A stretch of 64,000 nt of DNA, from the NCBI GenBank assembly GCA_013368315.1, contig JAACJM010000333.1, positions 1 to 64,000 on the forward strand. The letters run 5' to 3'. The notes under the pieces were generated by a model that was given only the letters and a program-made list of their open reading frames with translations, was not told the DNA's origin and made no database searches. Each line of letters opens with the position of its first letter. Positions within the stretch are counted from its first letter, which is position 1. Made by a program: the position numbers and the translations under genes. Positions 33,213 to 44,334 of this stretch are shown piece after piece. Origin of the DNA: Tetrapyrgos nigripes (Eukaryota > Basidiomycota > Agaricomycetes > Agaricales > Campanellaceae).

Positions 33213-33375
33213 TGAGGAAGCTGTGAACAACATCATGGGTCTTTGATGGGTCTCAACTGTGATTCCAGATGAGCACCTAATGAGTGCCAATGAACAAGGG
33301 TGGGAGTTTGAACCTGTGGAAAAGATCTGGGAGGTCGCTACAACATAAATTAACTCAGCCTAAAGGCCTTGTAAC
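33213..33375 (+). repeat. direct repeat 2 flanking a captured gene fragment
   Basis: Same block as 32653-32799, about 15 bp longer through an internal insertion (GGTCTTTGATGGGTCTCAAC). It ends CTAAAGGCCTTGTAAC directly before a gypsy pol fragment. Confidence 0.65.
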
Positions 33376-33380
33376 TAGTC

Positions 33381-34083
33381 CATCACCCCGGCAAAGCAAA
33401 TACCCAAGCAGATGCCCTCTCTCACCTTCCCTCCCACCAAGTAACGGACCAAGAAGACAATTTGGAAATGACAGTACTCAGACCAGAGCACATTGTAAGG
33501 CTTGCTGCTCCTATGCTGGTCAACCCCCTAGAAGAACAGATTCGTTAGTGGCCTCCCACTTCACTTTGTGTCAGATCACAGTCCACAGTTCACAGCACAA
33601 GCCATGTGCTCTCTGTTAGACTGACTTGGGATCAAGTCAAGCCTTTCCTCAGGCAACTGACCCCAGATGAATGGACAGACAGAACAAGCCAACCAGGAAG
33701 TGGAGAAATATCTGCATCTCTACACCAACTATAGGCAGGATGATTGGGTGGAGCACCTTCCTATGGCCAAATTTGTTCTAAACTCCTGCACACACTCCGC
33801 ACGTGGCATGGCACCTTTTGAGGTGACTTATGGCTACCTTCCTCTGTTCAACATACTGGTGGGCCAGCACACAGGGATCCTAGATGTAGAAGATCATCTC
33901 AAAGTCCTAAGACAGGTTCGAAGAGATGCAGGATCAGCTAAGCATCATATGAAGGAAGGGTACAAAAGAGGGAAACAGAAGGGACATCAGTTCAAGGCTG
34001 GGGACTATGTTTGGCAGAGTGCAGAGGACATTGACTTGAAACTTTCAAGTGACAAGTTGGGGGACCAGCAGTTGGGACCATAC
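33381..34083 (+). pseudogene. gypsy 1 pol: RNase H end and integrase, deleted
   Basis: RNase H tail VHHPGKANTQADALS is followed by an acidic linker. There is then a jump near 33550 into the integrase core at FVSDHSPQFTAQA (catalytic Asp) and MNGQTEQANQEVEKYLHLY (catalytic Glu). The zinc-binding domain and first catalytic Asp are deleted. A stop interrupts the core after MCSLLD. The C-terminal part RGKQKGHQFKAGDYVW is the region before the GPY/F domain. Confidence 0.8.
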
Positions 34084-34185
34084 AATGATATGCCATACAA
34101 AATTCACGTATAGAAACACTATTTGGCAGTTAGAAAGCTGGTTCACCACTTCAATTGGAATATAAAGGACTGGAGTGTACAAGGT
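34084..34185 (+). repeat. truncated start of LTR family 1
   Basis: About 100 bp (GATATGCCATACAAAATTC ... CAATTGGAATATAAAGGACT) repeated at 35527-35612 with about 95% identity. There it follows a purine tract and opens the 3' LTR. Here it directly abuts the interrupted gypsy 1 pol codon, so it is likely the remnant of the 5' LTR of the inserted element. Confidence 0.6.
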
Positions 34186-34189
34186 TTGC

Positions 34190-35036
34190 TGGGATAGGTA
34201 AGGCCTCATCATGATTCCATGGGTTACCAAGATCAGTAACAGCCTTATGGCCAGAAACTGTAAGCCATGAAAGGTCGTGAACTGTATTGGCAGCTCTGGC
34301 TTTGGCAGTACGACAGGTGGGGAAAACCATGATAAGCAGGTCTAGCACCATGTCCTGGACACAGTGTTGGAATTCTATATAATTAGCCACATATGCACCA
34401 CTCACTTTCCACTTTACTCCATACTTACATAGCTACTTATATCATTACTCCAGACTGATCTCAGACATTACATGGTAGTATCCGCTTAGCACCACTTTGC
34501 TCTATTTACAGATTTGCTCAGCCACAGTAGTACATAGTATAAAAGCTTGTAAAATTAGATACAACATCATGCGATTGCAGTAAGCTGCAAGTACAATACA
34601 AACTATTCAACTCCATATTATGTGGCCTATGACCTCACTATGAATTGCTTTATTGTAATTCCTACACACAGTGCACCTAATCCAGAAAAGCTGACCCATT
34701 ATGAAGGAGAGAATAGTCCAGGTTGCGCTGAGCATCGGAGGATGAACAATGCCACCAGACTAAGGAAAGAGAGAAAAACAGGGGACTCACAATGAAAGAT
34801 AGATGCTCATCAGTAGCAGCAGCGAGTTCACCTTTGGGGTCACCCTTCTTGAGTGTCCTAAGGACATGGAGTGTGCGTTTGTGGAGAGCCCGAAGGACTT
34901 CAAGCTGAGTGTAAAATTCCCAACTGAGCGGATTAAGTGTGTGACCACTGTGAGAAGCATCAGTCAATGACTTCTGGTGGGGCACATGAGTATTTCTGGA
35001 CAACCAGGACTTGTTGTTGTTAGGTTTGGAAGGCAT
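34190..35036 (-). pseudogene. unknown gene fragment split by a solo LTR
   Basis: Minus strand: from 35036 MPSKPNNNKSWLSRNTH, then EFYTQLEVLRALHKRTLHVL, a probable GTGAGT...CAG intron near 34790-34727, and AQRNLDYSLLHNGSAFLD. Past the solo LTR come VQDMVLDLLIMVFPTCRTA and DLSWLTVSGHKAVTDLG. A TAG lies just before the LTR. The family is not recognised. Confidence 0.4.
34365..34666 (+). repeat. solo LTR, 302 bp, perfect 5 bp target duplication
   Basis: Starts TGTTGGAATTC and ends AATTCCTACA. It is flanked by CACAG at 34360-34364 and 34667-34671. TATAAAAGC lies at about 34532, giving plus orientation. Same family as the solo LTR at 23227-23494, whose orientation is opposite. Confidence 0.85.
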
Positions 35037-35526
35037 TGGTGACAGTGAGTTTGATAAGAGGGAACAGTGAGCAAAGTGAGGAAAATGACAGGAAATATGG
35101 ACTTAGACATTTTTGGCAGTCATCTTTATGTCATTCTCTCCATTCCAAGAATTCTTGCAAGATGGAGTGGCTCACCCCAGAACATGGGAAGAAGATTGAC
35201 TAGTTTGGCAGTTTATGACATAGACCCTGGTCAAGAATAGCAGTGACTCAAACAGGTTCTCCTGTAGAGTGCTTCTTTTCCAGAATATCAAGCGTGGAAG
35301 AATGGGTATGCCTTAAAAAGGGTTGATGAAAGAAGTCAGTGGAAATCAGACATTGTGCCAGACACTGGCACTCCCAGATTTGGAAGCTACAATGACATAA
35401 GATTTGTCAGAGTTACCTGGACTGTGTGAACCTGCCTAAATGAGTAGTACCAAAGAGATATGCATTTGGCAGGATTACCAATAAAAGCCATTGACTGAGG
35501 ACAGTTAAGATCTTTAGTTGGGGGGA
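35037..35526. other. internal remnant of LTR family 1 element, ending in a purine tract
   Basis: No intact frame. The end reads AGTTGGGGGGAGA directly before the LTR start, a polypurine tract that primes plus-strand DNA in LTR elements. Confidence 0.45.
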
Positions 35527-36900
35527 GATGATATGCCATACAAAATTCGTGTATAGAAACACTATTTGGTGGTTAGAAAGCTGGTTCACCACTTCAATTG
35601 GAATATAAAGGACTAGAGTGAGTCCTGAACTGCTAGTTAAAATGCTAGTGGACTAGGTGTACACACCAGTATAATAAAGCTAAGTACTTATGAATAGGAT
35701 ATGCTTATTCTAAGTGCTATGGTTGAGTGTACAGTGCTTCAGTTATAGTAGCAGATCCACCCAATATACTATACAAAGTTCCATAAAGACTTTGTAACAA
35801 TCCCTACTATAATGTGTTTAGTACCACCAGTGCAACTCAAGGGAAAGTGAAGCCCCTATTCATGGGCAAGGCATGCATTGGCTATACAACCCAGACTCTA
35901 GCGCTAAACAATCACTGGTTGAGAATTGTGCCATAATCAGAGAAATTGGAGGAAAACCCTAGTAACTGACTATGTCCAAACTAGCAGTATAACAATCAAT
36001 ACCTCACTTATAAGCAAAACAGAAAGAATAGTCTTTTGAAAGACAGCAAGGATAGATATGTACAAGTTCCTAGAAAGCTCAGCTTCCATATGGTACTAAA
36101 GGGATGGACTAGTGGTGAAGGAATGAAACCCATAGTTCATTATTGCCAGTACACAATCTAAGGAATGAGTCATAATGAGAAAGCCCCAAAAGGGTAAAGA
36201 TATTTCCGAATGCAGCAGTAAGATTGGCAAGATGTGTGCCTGATGACTGAGGCATTCTCGTTGTTACAAGTATGACCTTATAGAGAGCAGGACTCATCTA
36301 AAAGAGAACTATGCCACTAACTGGCAGTATACTAGAAACAAAGTCTATGAACACCAAGTCTATAGTAGTGCCAGAAAAACATAAGAGGAGGAATAAGCAA
36401 AGACTACACAAACCTATAGTGACGAATTGGCAGGAAAGGAATGTGAGTCATAAGAGTGGAGCCCACCATGGATAGTGGAGCTATGTGAGTCAGAATGACC
36501 ATGGCCACCTTAGTCAAGAGGATGAAGCAAAGGGAACATAGATAATATTCTACATTTCCTAGATACCCTAATTAGTAGTACTGATGAGTATGGACTGGCA
36601 GTTAGTCGGATATTTCTTTTTTTCTTATGTACCTTTTAGTGGACATTAAAAAGAAATGTAGGACTGTATAGTAGTGGCTGTGAGTAGTATAACAGGACTA
36701 GGTATTTCTCATAGTTACTCAAGCCATGTACTGTAGAGTATTGGTCATCTCACTAGCACAAGTTGTAAAGACTGCAAAACACGGACTACGCTTCTACCAA
36801 ATCTACCTCACTCGCATTGAGTATAAACATAGTGTGTGGATCAATAGTGTTGAATCAAATTTGTTGGTTTTATGTGTTACCTTTTTGTGTGTGTCCTTGG
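35527..36900 (+). repeat. LTR family 1, 3' LTR, left portion
   Basis: Starts TGATATGCC after the purine tract and is about 1.37 kb up to the Plavaka insertion at 36901. Its continuation is found at 51712-51967. An inverted relative lies at 46996-48515. Shared landmarks are CCTGAACTGCTAGTTAA, AAGTACTTATGAATAGG, GAAGCCCCTATTCATGGGC, GTGAGTAGTATAACAGGAC and GTACTGTAGAGTATTGG. No frame of interest. Confidence 0.65.
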
Positions 36901-37168
36901 CACTGCAGGCATAAGTAGCTCTTTTCAATGAGAAGAGCCTGAGAATATTGTGAGAAGATTTGAAATAATCTCAAAATCTTCCTGGCCCTGTACTCAATGA
37001 GAAGAGTCTGAGATTATAACGAGAAGATCAAGCGTAATCCTAAGGAATCCTGGCAAATCCCACTGGCCATGTGATAGCCATGTGGCAGCTTTGTATAAAT
37101 CAATCAATTCCCAAGTGCTGCAAGGCAACCAATGCCAGGAAAAACTTTTCTTTTTCAAAAATTAGACT
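36901..37168. repeat. Plavaka left TIR, outer part
   Basis: Collinear with the reverse complement of 51711-51485. Contains AGAAGAGCCTGAGAATATTG and the TGTATAAATCAAT motif. It is broken at 37168 by the hAT-carrying insertion, after which the TIR resumes at 41321. Confidence 0.75.
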
Positions 37169-37498
37169 GGGGTAAAGTGCCATCGCTTCGTGTGGCAAGC
37201 TACAAGGCCTTCGGGATTTCAGCAGCACATATTAGTGTACAGTTTTCAAGAGGCAACATAGTACATGTAAGTAAATGCTGTTATAACAGTGGAAGAAATC
37301 AGTACAAGCACCTTGACCACTGGTGGAGGAACCCAGACATGAGGAGGAGGAAGCAGCGTTGGACATGTGACTCGTGGCAGCATATCAATGTCTGGAAGTC
37401 AATTGAATTGACGGTTGACATTGGGCCTGGGAGCAACTGGCAACCGAGTTGGTTACGCGGCAATGTCCATTTGCGACCATTGAGTTATAATCTCTAGC

Positions 37499-37518
37499 TT
37501 CGAACTTGCAAGTTCGAA
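37499..37518. repeat. perfect 20 bp palindrome
   Basis: TTCGAACTTGCAAGTTCGAA equals its own reverse complement. It lies 80 bp downstream of the hAT transposase stop, where it might act in 3' end formation or as a protein-binding site. Confidence 0.5.
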
Positions 37519-37597
37519 CAGCAAATAGCACCATAGTAGAACCAGACAATACAAGTACAAATTCAATGTTTATTTATGTTCAATACAACTTGAAGTT

Positions 37598-40500
37598 TCA
37601 GTAATTAACCAACAAATCTTCATTCGTTCCATCCATATCAATAAGTCCACCCTCATCTCCAACATTTTCCGCCTCCAAAAGTTCATATAATGCCATCTCT
37701 TCACTGTTTGCTTCCTTTGACCGACATAAGTACATATTGATCCATCGCTGATCTGAAAAATCGAAAAGTTCACGTATAGGAATTCCTCTAGTGGTAGAAA
37801 GGAAGTGGAAGTACTGAAGGTTGGACTCGAAGGTATAACTGGATTATTATCTTCATCATCTTCAGCAGCTGCAGCAACATTTCTCTCCATCATAGAGCGA
37901 AACGAGGAGGCTGTGTCTGATGAAGATGTATCTGACTGCACACCTACCAGAAAGAACTTTGAGAAAATTATGATTGCAGCTTATGCATACTAAGATTCAC
38001 TTACCTGTGTCAGAATAAGTATTGGAAGGTGGCTCAGGAGTCAAGGCTTCTTGGAGCTGTGATTGTTGTGCCTCATACTCCGCAGCTGCTCTTGTACCCC
38101 GTGCCTCGAATCTCCGCTTCAACCATGTACTTGCTGCTGATTGTAGATGCTTGTCCCTGATGTGCATCTTGAGCTCGGTCAAGTCAGTGAGTGTTTGCTT
38201 GCCAAGCCGATTGCGCAGCTTCGTGAGCGTATTGCCAAAAACACTGAAGAGCTGCTCACAAGAAGCAGAATTGGCTGAGATACTCAAGATGCGAAGAGTG
38301 AGGCAGAGAAACTGAGGATCAGGTTTGCCAACAAATAAAAAGCCCCTGAAGATTTGAATAGGGATAGATTACAACTTTTGTCAGAAATGTCCTGCAAAGA
38401 ATCACAACCACATACATTTGCCTCTGCATTTCCAAGCTCAAGCTGTATCCGACTTTGGATATTGATGAAGAATCCGCGGCTATGAAGATAATCATCTAAA
38501 TGATTAGAAAATTCGAAGTCAAGGGGTTCCTGAGGGTAAAAGCGCCACCACAGCCATGTGAGTATGTCCTGGATGCCAGCAAGACGGAACAGTGTGTTAC
38601 AAAAGATGGGATTGAGCAATACTGCTGCCACAAAGATTTCCTGATCAGTCTTGTGCCACCGTGACTCGAGGCTTGCAACGATCGCATTGCATCCACACGT
38701 ATCTGCCACATCCATATGCGAAAATTGATAGAAAAGACAACCAAACGTCAAGAGCACCTGATCGAGGCGACAGTGTGCAGCTTGGATTACATTTGCAGCA
38801 ATTGCTAATGGCTCAAGATGTTGTATAATACTGCAAAATTCATAAATTTTCAGATAATGACTTATAAGTAGAATAGTAAATCTAACCACTGTAATGCCTC
38901 CCAAAAATACTGATTCTTAATTACCTCCATCATTTCCTGTGCCTTTCTCTGAGCTGCCACATTTCCTGTCTTCATTATTTGTTTCCTCTCCTCGGGCTCT
39001 CCTTCATCATGATGCACAAGCTGGAGAAGTTTTGGACGAAGCTCAACCAGACGCACAAAAGCCTGATAATGCACAGTCCAACGTGTTAGGACTGCACGTA
39101 TAACAGTCTTTCCTTGCAGGTGTGCTAGAATGAGTGATTTGCTGCGAAGCCAGGTGATCAGCTCAGTGGTGCTGTCAGTGAATTGGAGATCTTGCGCCTT
39201 TGATTTTGAGAAATAATCTCTGACGACAAGATTGACCTGATCAGATGGCATCAAGACACCAAAAAGGAGTGAACAGCATAGATAAATACCTGATGGGCAA
39301 AGCAGTCAAGCACTGCTAGCTCAGGATACTTCTTGGCTAGTAGCCAACATGCCTTACGTGACTCGCCAGATGCGTCTGAAACAAATCCCACAAGTTGAGC
39401 CCCCCAACCTTGCGTGACCTTCTCATAACACTTCTCGATGAGCTTTAAAAATTCCTCCACTGTCTTACGATCCTTGCTTGTATCAAAAACATCTACAGTG
39501 TATATCTTGACAAGTTTGAGTAAGTATAACAAAATCAAAACTTTGTCCCACTTACCTTCGTGTCTGTTGATGCCATAAAGGCCATGAGATGCATATGATT
39601 CAGGCCTGTCCATCTGTCAGCCTGAAGTGTAACTTCACGACCCGACAGCGATGTGGCTACATTCATTCTGACCTGGAAGAATAAGTAAAAGTTGAGTATG
39701 ACCACATAAACAAATCAGTTATTCTAATGGAAATACCTGTTTGATCACATTGGGAAGAACATGACGAGACAGAGTTTTCCAGCTGACAGGCTTTGCACCA
39801 GGGATGAATTCATAGACAAAGGCATCGAACTCAAGATTATCGACCCAAGATAGGGGAAGACCAGCAGATGCTGTGATATGTATCAGCAGTTCTTCAAAGC
39901 GACGTTGTTGATCATCACTCCAGCCTAGGTTGTAGCTGTCTGAGATGCTGGCAATTATGGGTTTGGCTAGAAAGGGAGTCTGATGGGGCAAGACTATCAC
40001 TGATGTTCGAAATTGTGTCATCTGGAGGTAGCTGTTGATTGTATTCAGATGTAATAGGGGCAATCAGGAGTGAATTCAAGTCAACAACACTGGGATGAGA
40101 GAAAGATGCATGAGAAGGGGGGCGGGAAGCTCCAACAACATGAGAAGGTGCATTTGCTGATCTCCTCCTTGGAGATGTCCTTGGCTGAGCACTCGGGTGT
40201 GGTTGGGTGGCATTCTTTGTGTTGGCCATATTCTGTGTCTCCTGAGTTTGATATTCGCATACTTTGAAGTGATTAAGCATGGTGGAGTTTGCTGAACAAA
40301 GGATAGTCTGTCCTCTAGTGTTCCCACTAACAACTGGTCAAGCCCAAACTGTACAGAAATATAAGTAATTTTAAAAAATGAGAAAGATATTGCAGACGTA
40401 CTTTCAGCCTCAGTCTGTTGTGCAGTCCTCGCAACCTCCATCTGCCCACTCTCAACTCTCTCTGCATCTTGCGAAGCAATAACAGCAATCTCTGCCTTCA

Positions 40501-40800
40501 AACATTCAATGCAAAAGATCTTCAGATGTTGGGAGTCCTTTCCTCGAACATCAGGGTTATAGATACCTGATTTGTCACCAGTTTCTCAGCGTTCCCAGCT
40601 TGGGTGATCTTTGAAAAAAGAGCGCTCCCAGCTACGAGCTGAGGTGATTGTAGCCTTTCTATGAGACATGAAGAGGTGATGATATAACTTGTACAAGTTC
40701 TACTAAAAATGAACATGCACACAAAAATACCTGGTAGCTCCCATGATTCCTCAACAATCTTCACAAGAAGAAATAGCAAACCAGTCAAAGGCTGGATAAA
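37598..40800 (-). pseudogene. hAT family transposase, multi-exon, decayed
   Basis: From right to left on the minus strand: a charged N-terminal region (LKAEIAVIASQDAERVESGQ) and MLNHFKVCEYQT, typical of the end of a BED-like zinc finger. A Ser/Pro-rich linker follows. The DUF659-like core (SWKTLSRHVLPNVIK; FVSDASGESRKACWLLAKKY; LDCFAHQ then VNLVVRDYF) carries the catalytic region. The hAT dimerisation domain (SANSASCEQLFSVFGNTLTK) is at 38287-38150. An acidic C-terminal tail ends at 37598. Introns are short and GT-AG. In-frame stops near 40595 and 40330 and a shift near 37800 make this copy unlikely to work. Confidence 0.78.
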
Positions 40801-41175
40801 AAAGTTGATTTACATGCTGCCTGGAAACCCTCATACTTAAACCAGTCAAAAGGCTGGACAATGCATACTTTCTGAGGGTTGCGGACCTCTGCAACACTGT
40901 CATTGGTGTCTACATATAGGAACAATACACGAATTATAAATATCGAAGTACATACCATTCATACTAGTGGAAGACGGAGGATAGGTCTGATAGGAGGGTC
41001 TCACTGTGCATTGGCCCTTGATACTTGCCGACTGTCAGGGTGTTGCAAATAACTGAAGGTCAACCATCAATGGTCATTTGACAATCAAAACTGTCATTGA
41101 CCAAAGTCAAATCACTTGATTTTGACATTGATCAGCTGCTGGGAGGAATCGATGCTGCCTTAGTTATGTGGTCCG

Positions 41176-41319
41176 ACGAAGCCGTGAACAACGTCATGGT
41201 GGTCTCAACCATGAGCGCTTGACGAGCGCCAAAAAACAGGGGTGGGAGTTTGAACCCGTGGAAAAGATCTGGGAGGTCGCTCTGTGACATAAATTAATGA
41301 AGCCTAAAGGCCTCGTAAC
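41176..41319 (+). repeat. right-end block of the dispersed TTACRAGGCC family
   Basis: TCCGACGAAGCCGTGAACAA ... CAGGGGTGGGAGTTTGAACC ... CTAAAGGCCTCGTAAC, the same as the blocks at 32653 and 33213. Here it is the exact right edge of the hAT-carrying insertion, which gives the family a biological boundary. Confidence 0.7.
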
Positions 41320-41351
41320 TTGGCCATCATGTTAGCAAGCAAGAGTATGGC

Positions 41352-41457
41352 TTTGTGGTTTAGTGGTTTCAGTGTCTCATTTGCTTACCTAAATTTTTGA
41401 GTTCACTCTGACAAGAGTTCAATCCTTTCTCAGAACATTGTCTTTTTGCACTATCTC
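41352..41457 (+). mobile_element. tRNA-like short insertion (candidate SINE)
   Basis: About 105 bp present in the left Plavaka TIR but absent from the right TIR, which reads ATGGCTAACTTAGCTAGCC. It contains TGGTTTAGTGG (41356-41366), a good RNA polymerase III A box, and GAGTTCAATCC (41414-41424), a good B box, with a T-rich stretch after. The cloverleaf is degenerate: the T stem does not pair well. A tRNA pseudogene or SINE is the likeliest reading. Confidence 0.5.
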
Positions 41458-41459
41458 AA

Positions 41460-41862
41460 CTTAGCTGGCCACTAAAAGACTTTTTTCATATATGCAGTCC
41501 ATAGTAAATAATTCCAGAGACATTCAGATGATTGTACACAGTCAATGCTTGATAGGTATTTACAATATCACTGCTATTGTTTTCAGCTTAAATTCTATCA
41601 TCCCCAATAGTTTTTCTGAGGGTTCCTGACCATCTAATGGAATAGAATCTAGATTTATAAAAGATGTATGCTCTGGGAGAAATGGGAATGTTTTTTTCTG
41701 AGTTGACTAGAATTTAGATTGAGCAAGATCCTTCAGTATCAGACAGAAATCTAGACATACTGGTACTTTGATCAGTTTCAGAATTTGCAGTGTCATTGAC
41801 CTGAGTAGATGGTGTGTCTCTGAGAGAGTCTAGTCTAGTTTTATAATTAATTGAACATACTA
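41460..41862. repeat. Plavaka left TIR, inner part
   Basis: Inverted match to 51440-51040 at about 90%, including TAGATGGTGTGTCTCTGAGA and AATGGGAATGTTTTTTTCTG. It lies between the transposase C terminus and the element end. Confidence 0.75.
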
Positions 41863-43625
41863 AGTCTTCTTAGAGCTGAAATATGAATACTTTTTGAGCA
41901 TTATCTGTAAACTATTGTACAAGGTTAATATATGCTAACTCGTTCTTAAATACATTCAAAAAGAACATTGGACAAGTATCCATAACATTCTTGAATGTCC
42001 AATCAGGCAGAACAGTCCCTCCCCACTTGGGTAATAAGTGCATGCTGCATTGAATCATCTGAACCAGAAGTATTGATGCTGTTGGAAGCCCCATTCAAAC
42101 CTGCACATTCTTCTTGACCTGATACAGCTGTGAATAAGGATCTGGACTGGCAGGAAATTTTGTGAACCATTCAATGTAGGCAAGATGCTTTGGTGGATGC
42201 TTCAGAGAGCTGAAGAGCAAGTCGAGCTTATCTTCTGGTAGTGTGAAAATGATGCATACTCTACCAATGTGCATTCCTATAAAAAGCGAAGTTGTGAGCA
42301 TAAGTGTAGAATGGCATATCTAATCACATCTTACCTTGCAATGTATTTGGGTTCCTTGATGAAGCTGCATTGTCATACTTGATCAGTGCAGTATCAAACT
42401 AGGAGTACTTCACCACCTGGTTATGCTTATTGTATTGACAAGGATGAGCCATGATAGAGTCCAAAGTCTCATTCCCATACAGATCATAGTTAATGAACTT
42501 GATCTGATGATGAACATGTACACTTCAGAATGGAAGTGTAACTGATGACCAGCTGCTGTTCAGATCACAGATAGATAGGCCAGGGTTTTCAAATAATAAA
42601 ACGAATTTTCATAGAGCTGACTGAATGTTAATCATTCCATATCCCCAATCACTAGTGTCCTCAAGCTTGAAGAAATGAAACTGAGGAGACAGTTAAGTTC
42701 CTCATCATCTTCTGCTCAAAGGCACACTTCATATCAAGGAGTGTATGCTTTGCACCCAGAACGTCAAACCAAATGGAAACTGGAATCAAAAGAAGGTTCT
42801 GGATGGACACTGGCAAGCTGGAATTGGCTTGGGATATCTCTCATTTGACTCTCCAAAACCAGATAGTTGCTGTGGTACAAGATCTTCGCCCGCTGCTTCC
42901 AGCCATTTTGTCATCTGAGAATAATCATCTTTATGGTTGGTTGGTATGCATCCTTTGTGAAGTCAATATGCAAGTGTTCAGTCATTTTGGTGTTGTAATT
43001 GTTGCATGTGCCATACAACTTGATGGAGCAAACATAGTGACACATAGCATGAAGCTTTGGGAAGTTAAAATGTTTCCCTAGCTCCCAGCTCAATGAAAAT
43101 ATGCTTGTGATTGTGGAAGTCCTTGAGAGATTCTTTAAGTGATGCAAGGGTGTTTTGGAATGAATGGGAAGTTGGCAATGTATAGGAAAAGTATGTGAGA
43201 TTGATGTGCTGAAAGAGAAGGGATGTCAATGACAAGACCCAGAAGAAAAGAGCATATTTGTTTATGCTCAGCTCCACTGACCCAAGACAATGAAGAGATG
43301 CCTTTGTGAAATAGGCACATGCCATGGTTTGGAGGCAGATGATGTACACAGGTGTCCATTTCACCAGCACCACAGATCTTGCTCAGCCATGAAATAAGGT
43401 GCTTCATGACTAGGGCTCCTAGGAGATTGGATGATCTGATGGTCATCCAGCAATGGGCCCTCAGATGTGGATGGCAGATGGGCTTGAGGTGTTCACCTCA
43501 TCTGCCGAAGATCATTGTCGGATGCATAAATGGTGTGGAAGTGACTGTACTTTCCTTTATGGGCAGTTCTCGGGTGTTCCCAAGGTACTCTACAGTTATC
43601 AATATTGACAGAAGTATCATTCAAC

Positions 43626-44160
43626 TAGGGCTCCTAGCAGATTGGATGCTGTTTGGATGCAGATCCATCTGCTCGGATGAGTCGTTCAAGAGTGCCAATC
43701 TGCATTGGCAGATGGGTGGCTGAAGGTGGTTGATGTAGTAAGAAAAAGGTGGTTTAAGTATCTCTAAGTACAAGTACAATGTAATATCTGTAAAAATATT
43801 GAGCTACTCACAACTGACACAGAGTATTACGACAGGAATGGCATTGGCCTCTTTGCCAATGAGTTTTCCCATGCAATTGCAATGTCGAGCAAAGAATTGA
43901 GAACAATTCTAATGTGCTGTAAATGATTTCTGTAAATATTGGTGAGTCTTTGCAACTATACAGTACCTCGGGAAAGCCCAAGATTGACCTAAATTGGCAA
44001 CTCCATCACATTCTCACATACTTCAACCATTCCAACGATGAACTACGGATGGACAGATGGTATCCACCAGATAGTGCACCTCCAGACGTCCATCCACCAT
44101 CCGAATCTGAGGCCTCATCGTCGGATAGGCACTAGATCATCCAATCTGCTAGGAGCCCTA
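43626..44160. mobile_element. hAT MITE (inner), same family, 8 bp target duplication
   Basis: 535 bp. Ends TAGGGCTCCTAGCAGATTGG on both sides (inverted). CATTCAAC flanks at 43618-43625 and 44161-44168, a perfect match. It is inserted in the outer copy of its own family. Confidence 0.85.
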
Positions 44161-44334
44161 CATTCAACACCTTTTGACATGGTAGACTTGTGCTAGATTG
44201 TAGTAGATTTCTTTCTCGACACCACTCTGTCTGGGCTCAGCATGAGAAAGTAAATACTTTGCAGCAGTGCAACCACTTATTAACACTGGTTGCTGAAATG
44301 TATGCCAGCAACTCATACAAGACTGTACAATTTA

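Larger units (their letters stand above)
37169..41320. mobile_element. 4.15 kb insertion carrying a hAT transposase gene
   Basis: The right Plavaka TIR reads ATTAGACTTGGCCATCATG without interruption. The left TIR reads ATTAGACT, then 4.15 kb, then CTTGGCCATCATG. The insert begins GGGGTAAAGTGCC with CTACAAGGCCTTC and ends with the AAAAGATCTGGGAGGTCGC and CTAAAGGCCTCGTAACT block. These are the ends of the dispersed TTACRAGGCC family. ACT flanks both sides, at most a 3 bp duplication, which is unusual for hAT. The hAT gene may therefore be a passenger nested inside. Confidence 0.65.

Noticed and set aside
41030..41050. CAGGGTGTTGC as a hAT terminal repeat for the transposase at 37598-40800
   Set aside because: It points away from the transposase gene and I found no inverted partner or 8 bp duplication. 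The empty-site comparison places the insertion edges at 37169 and 41320 instead.
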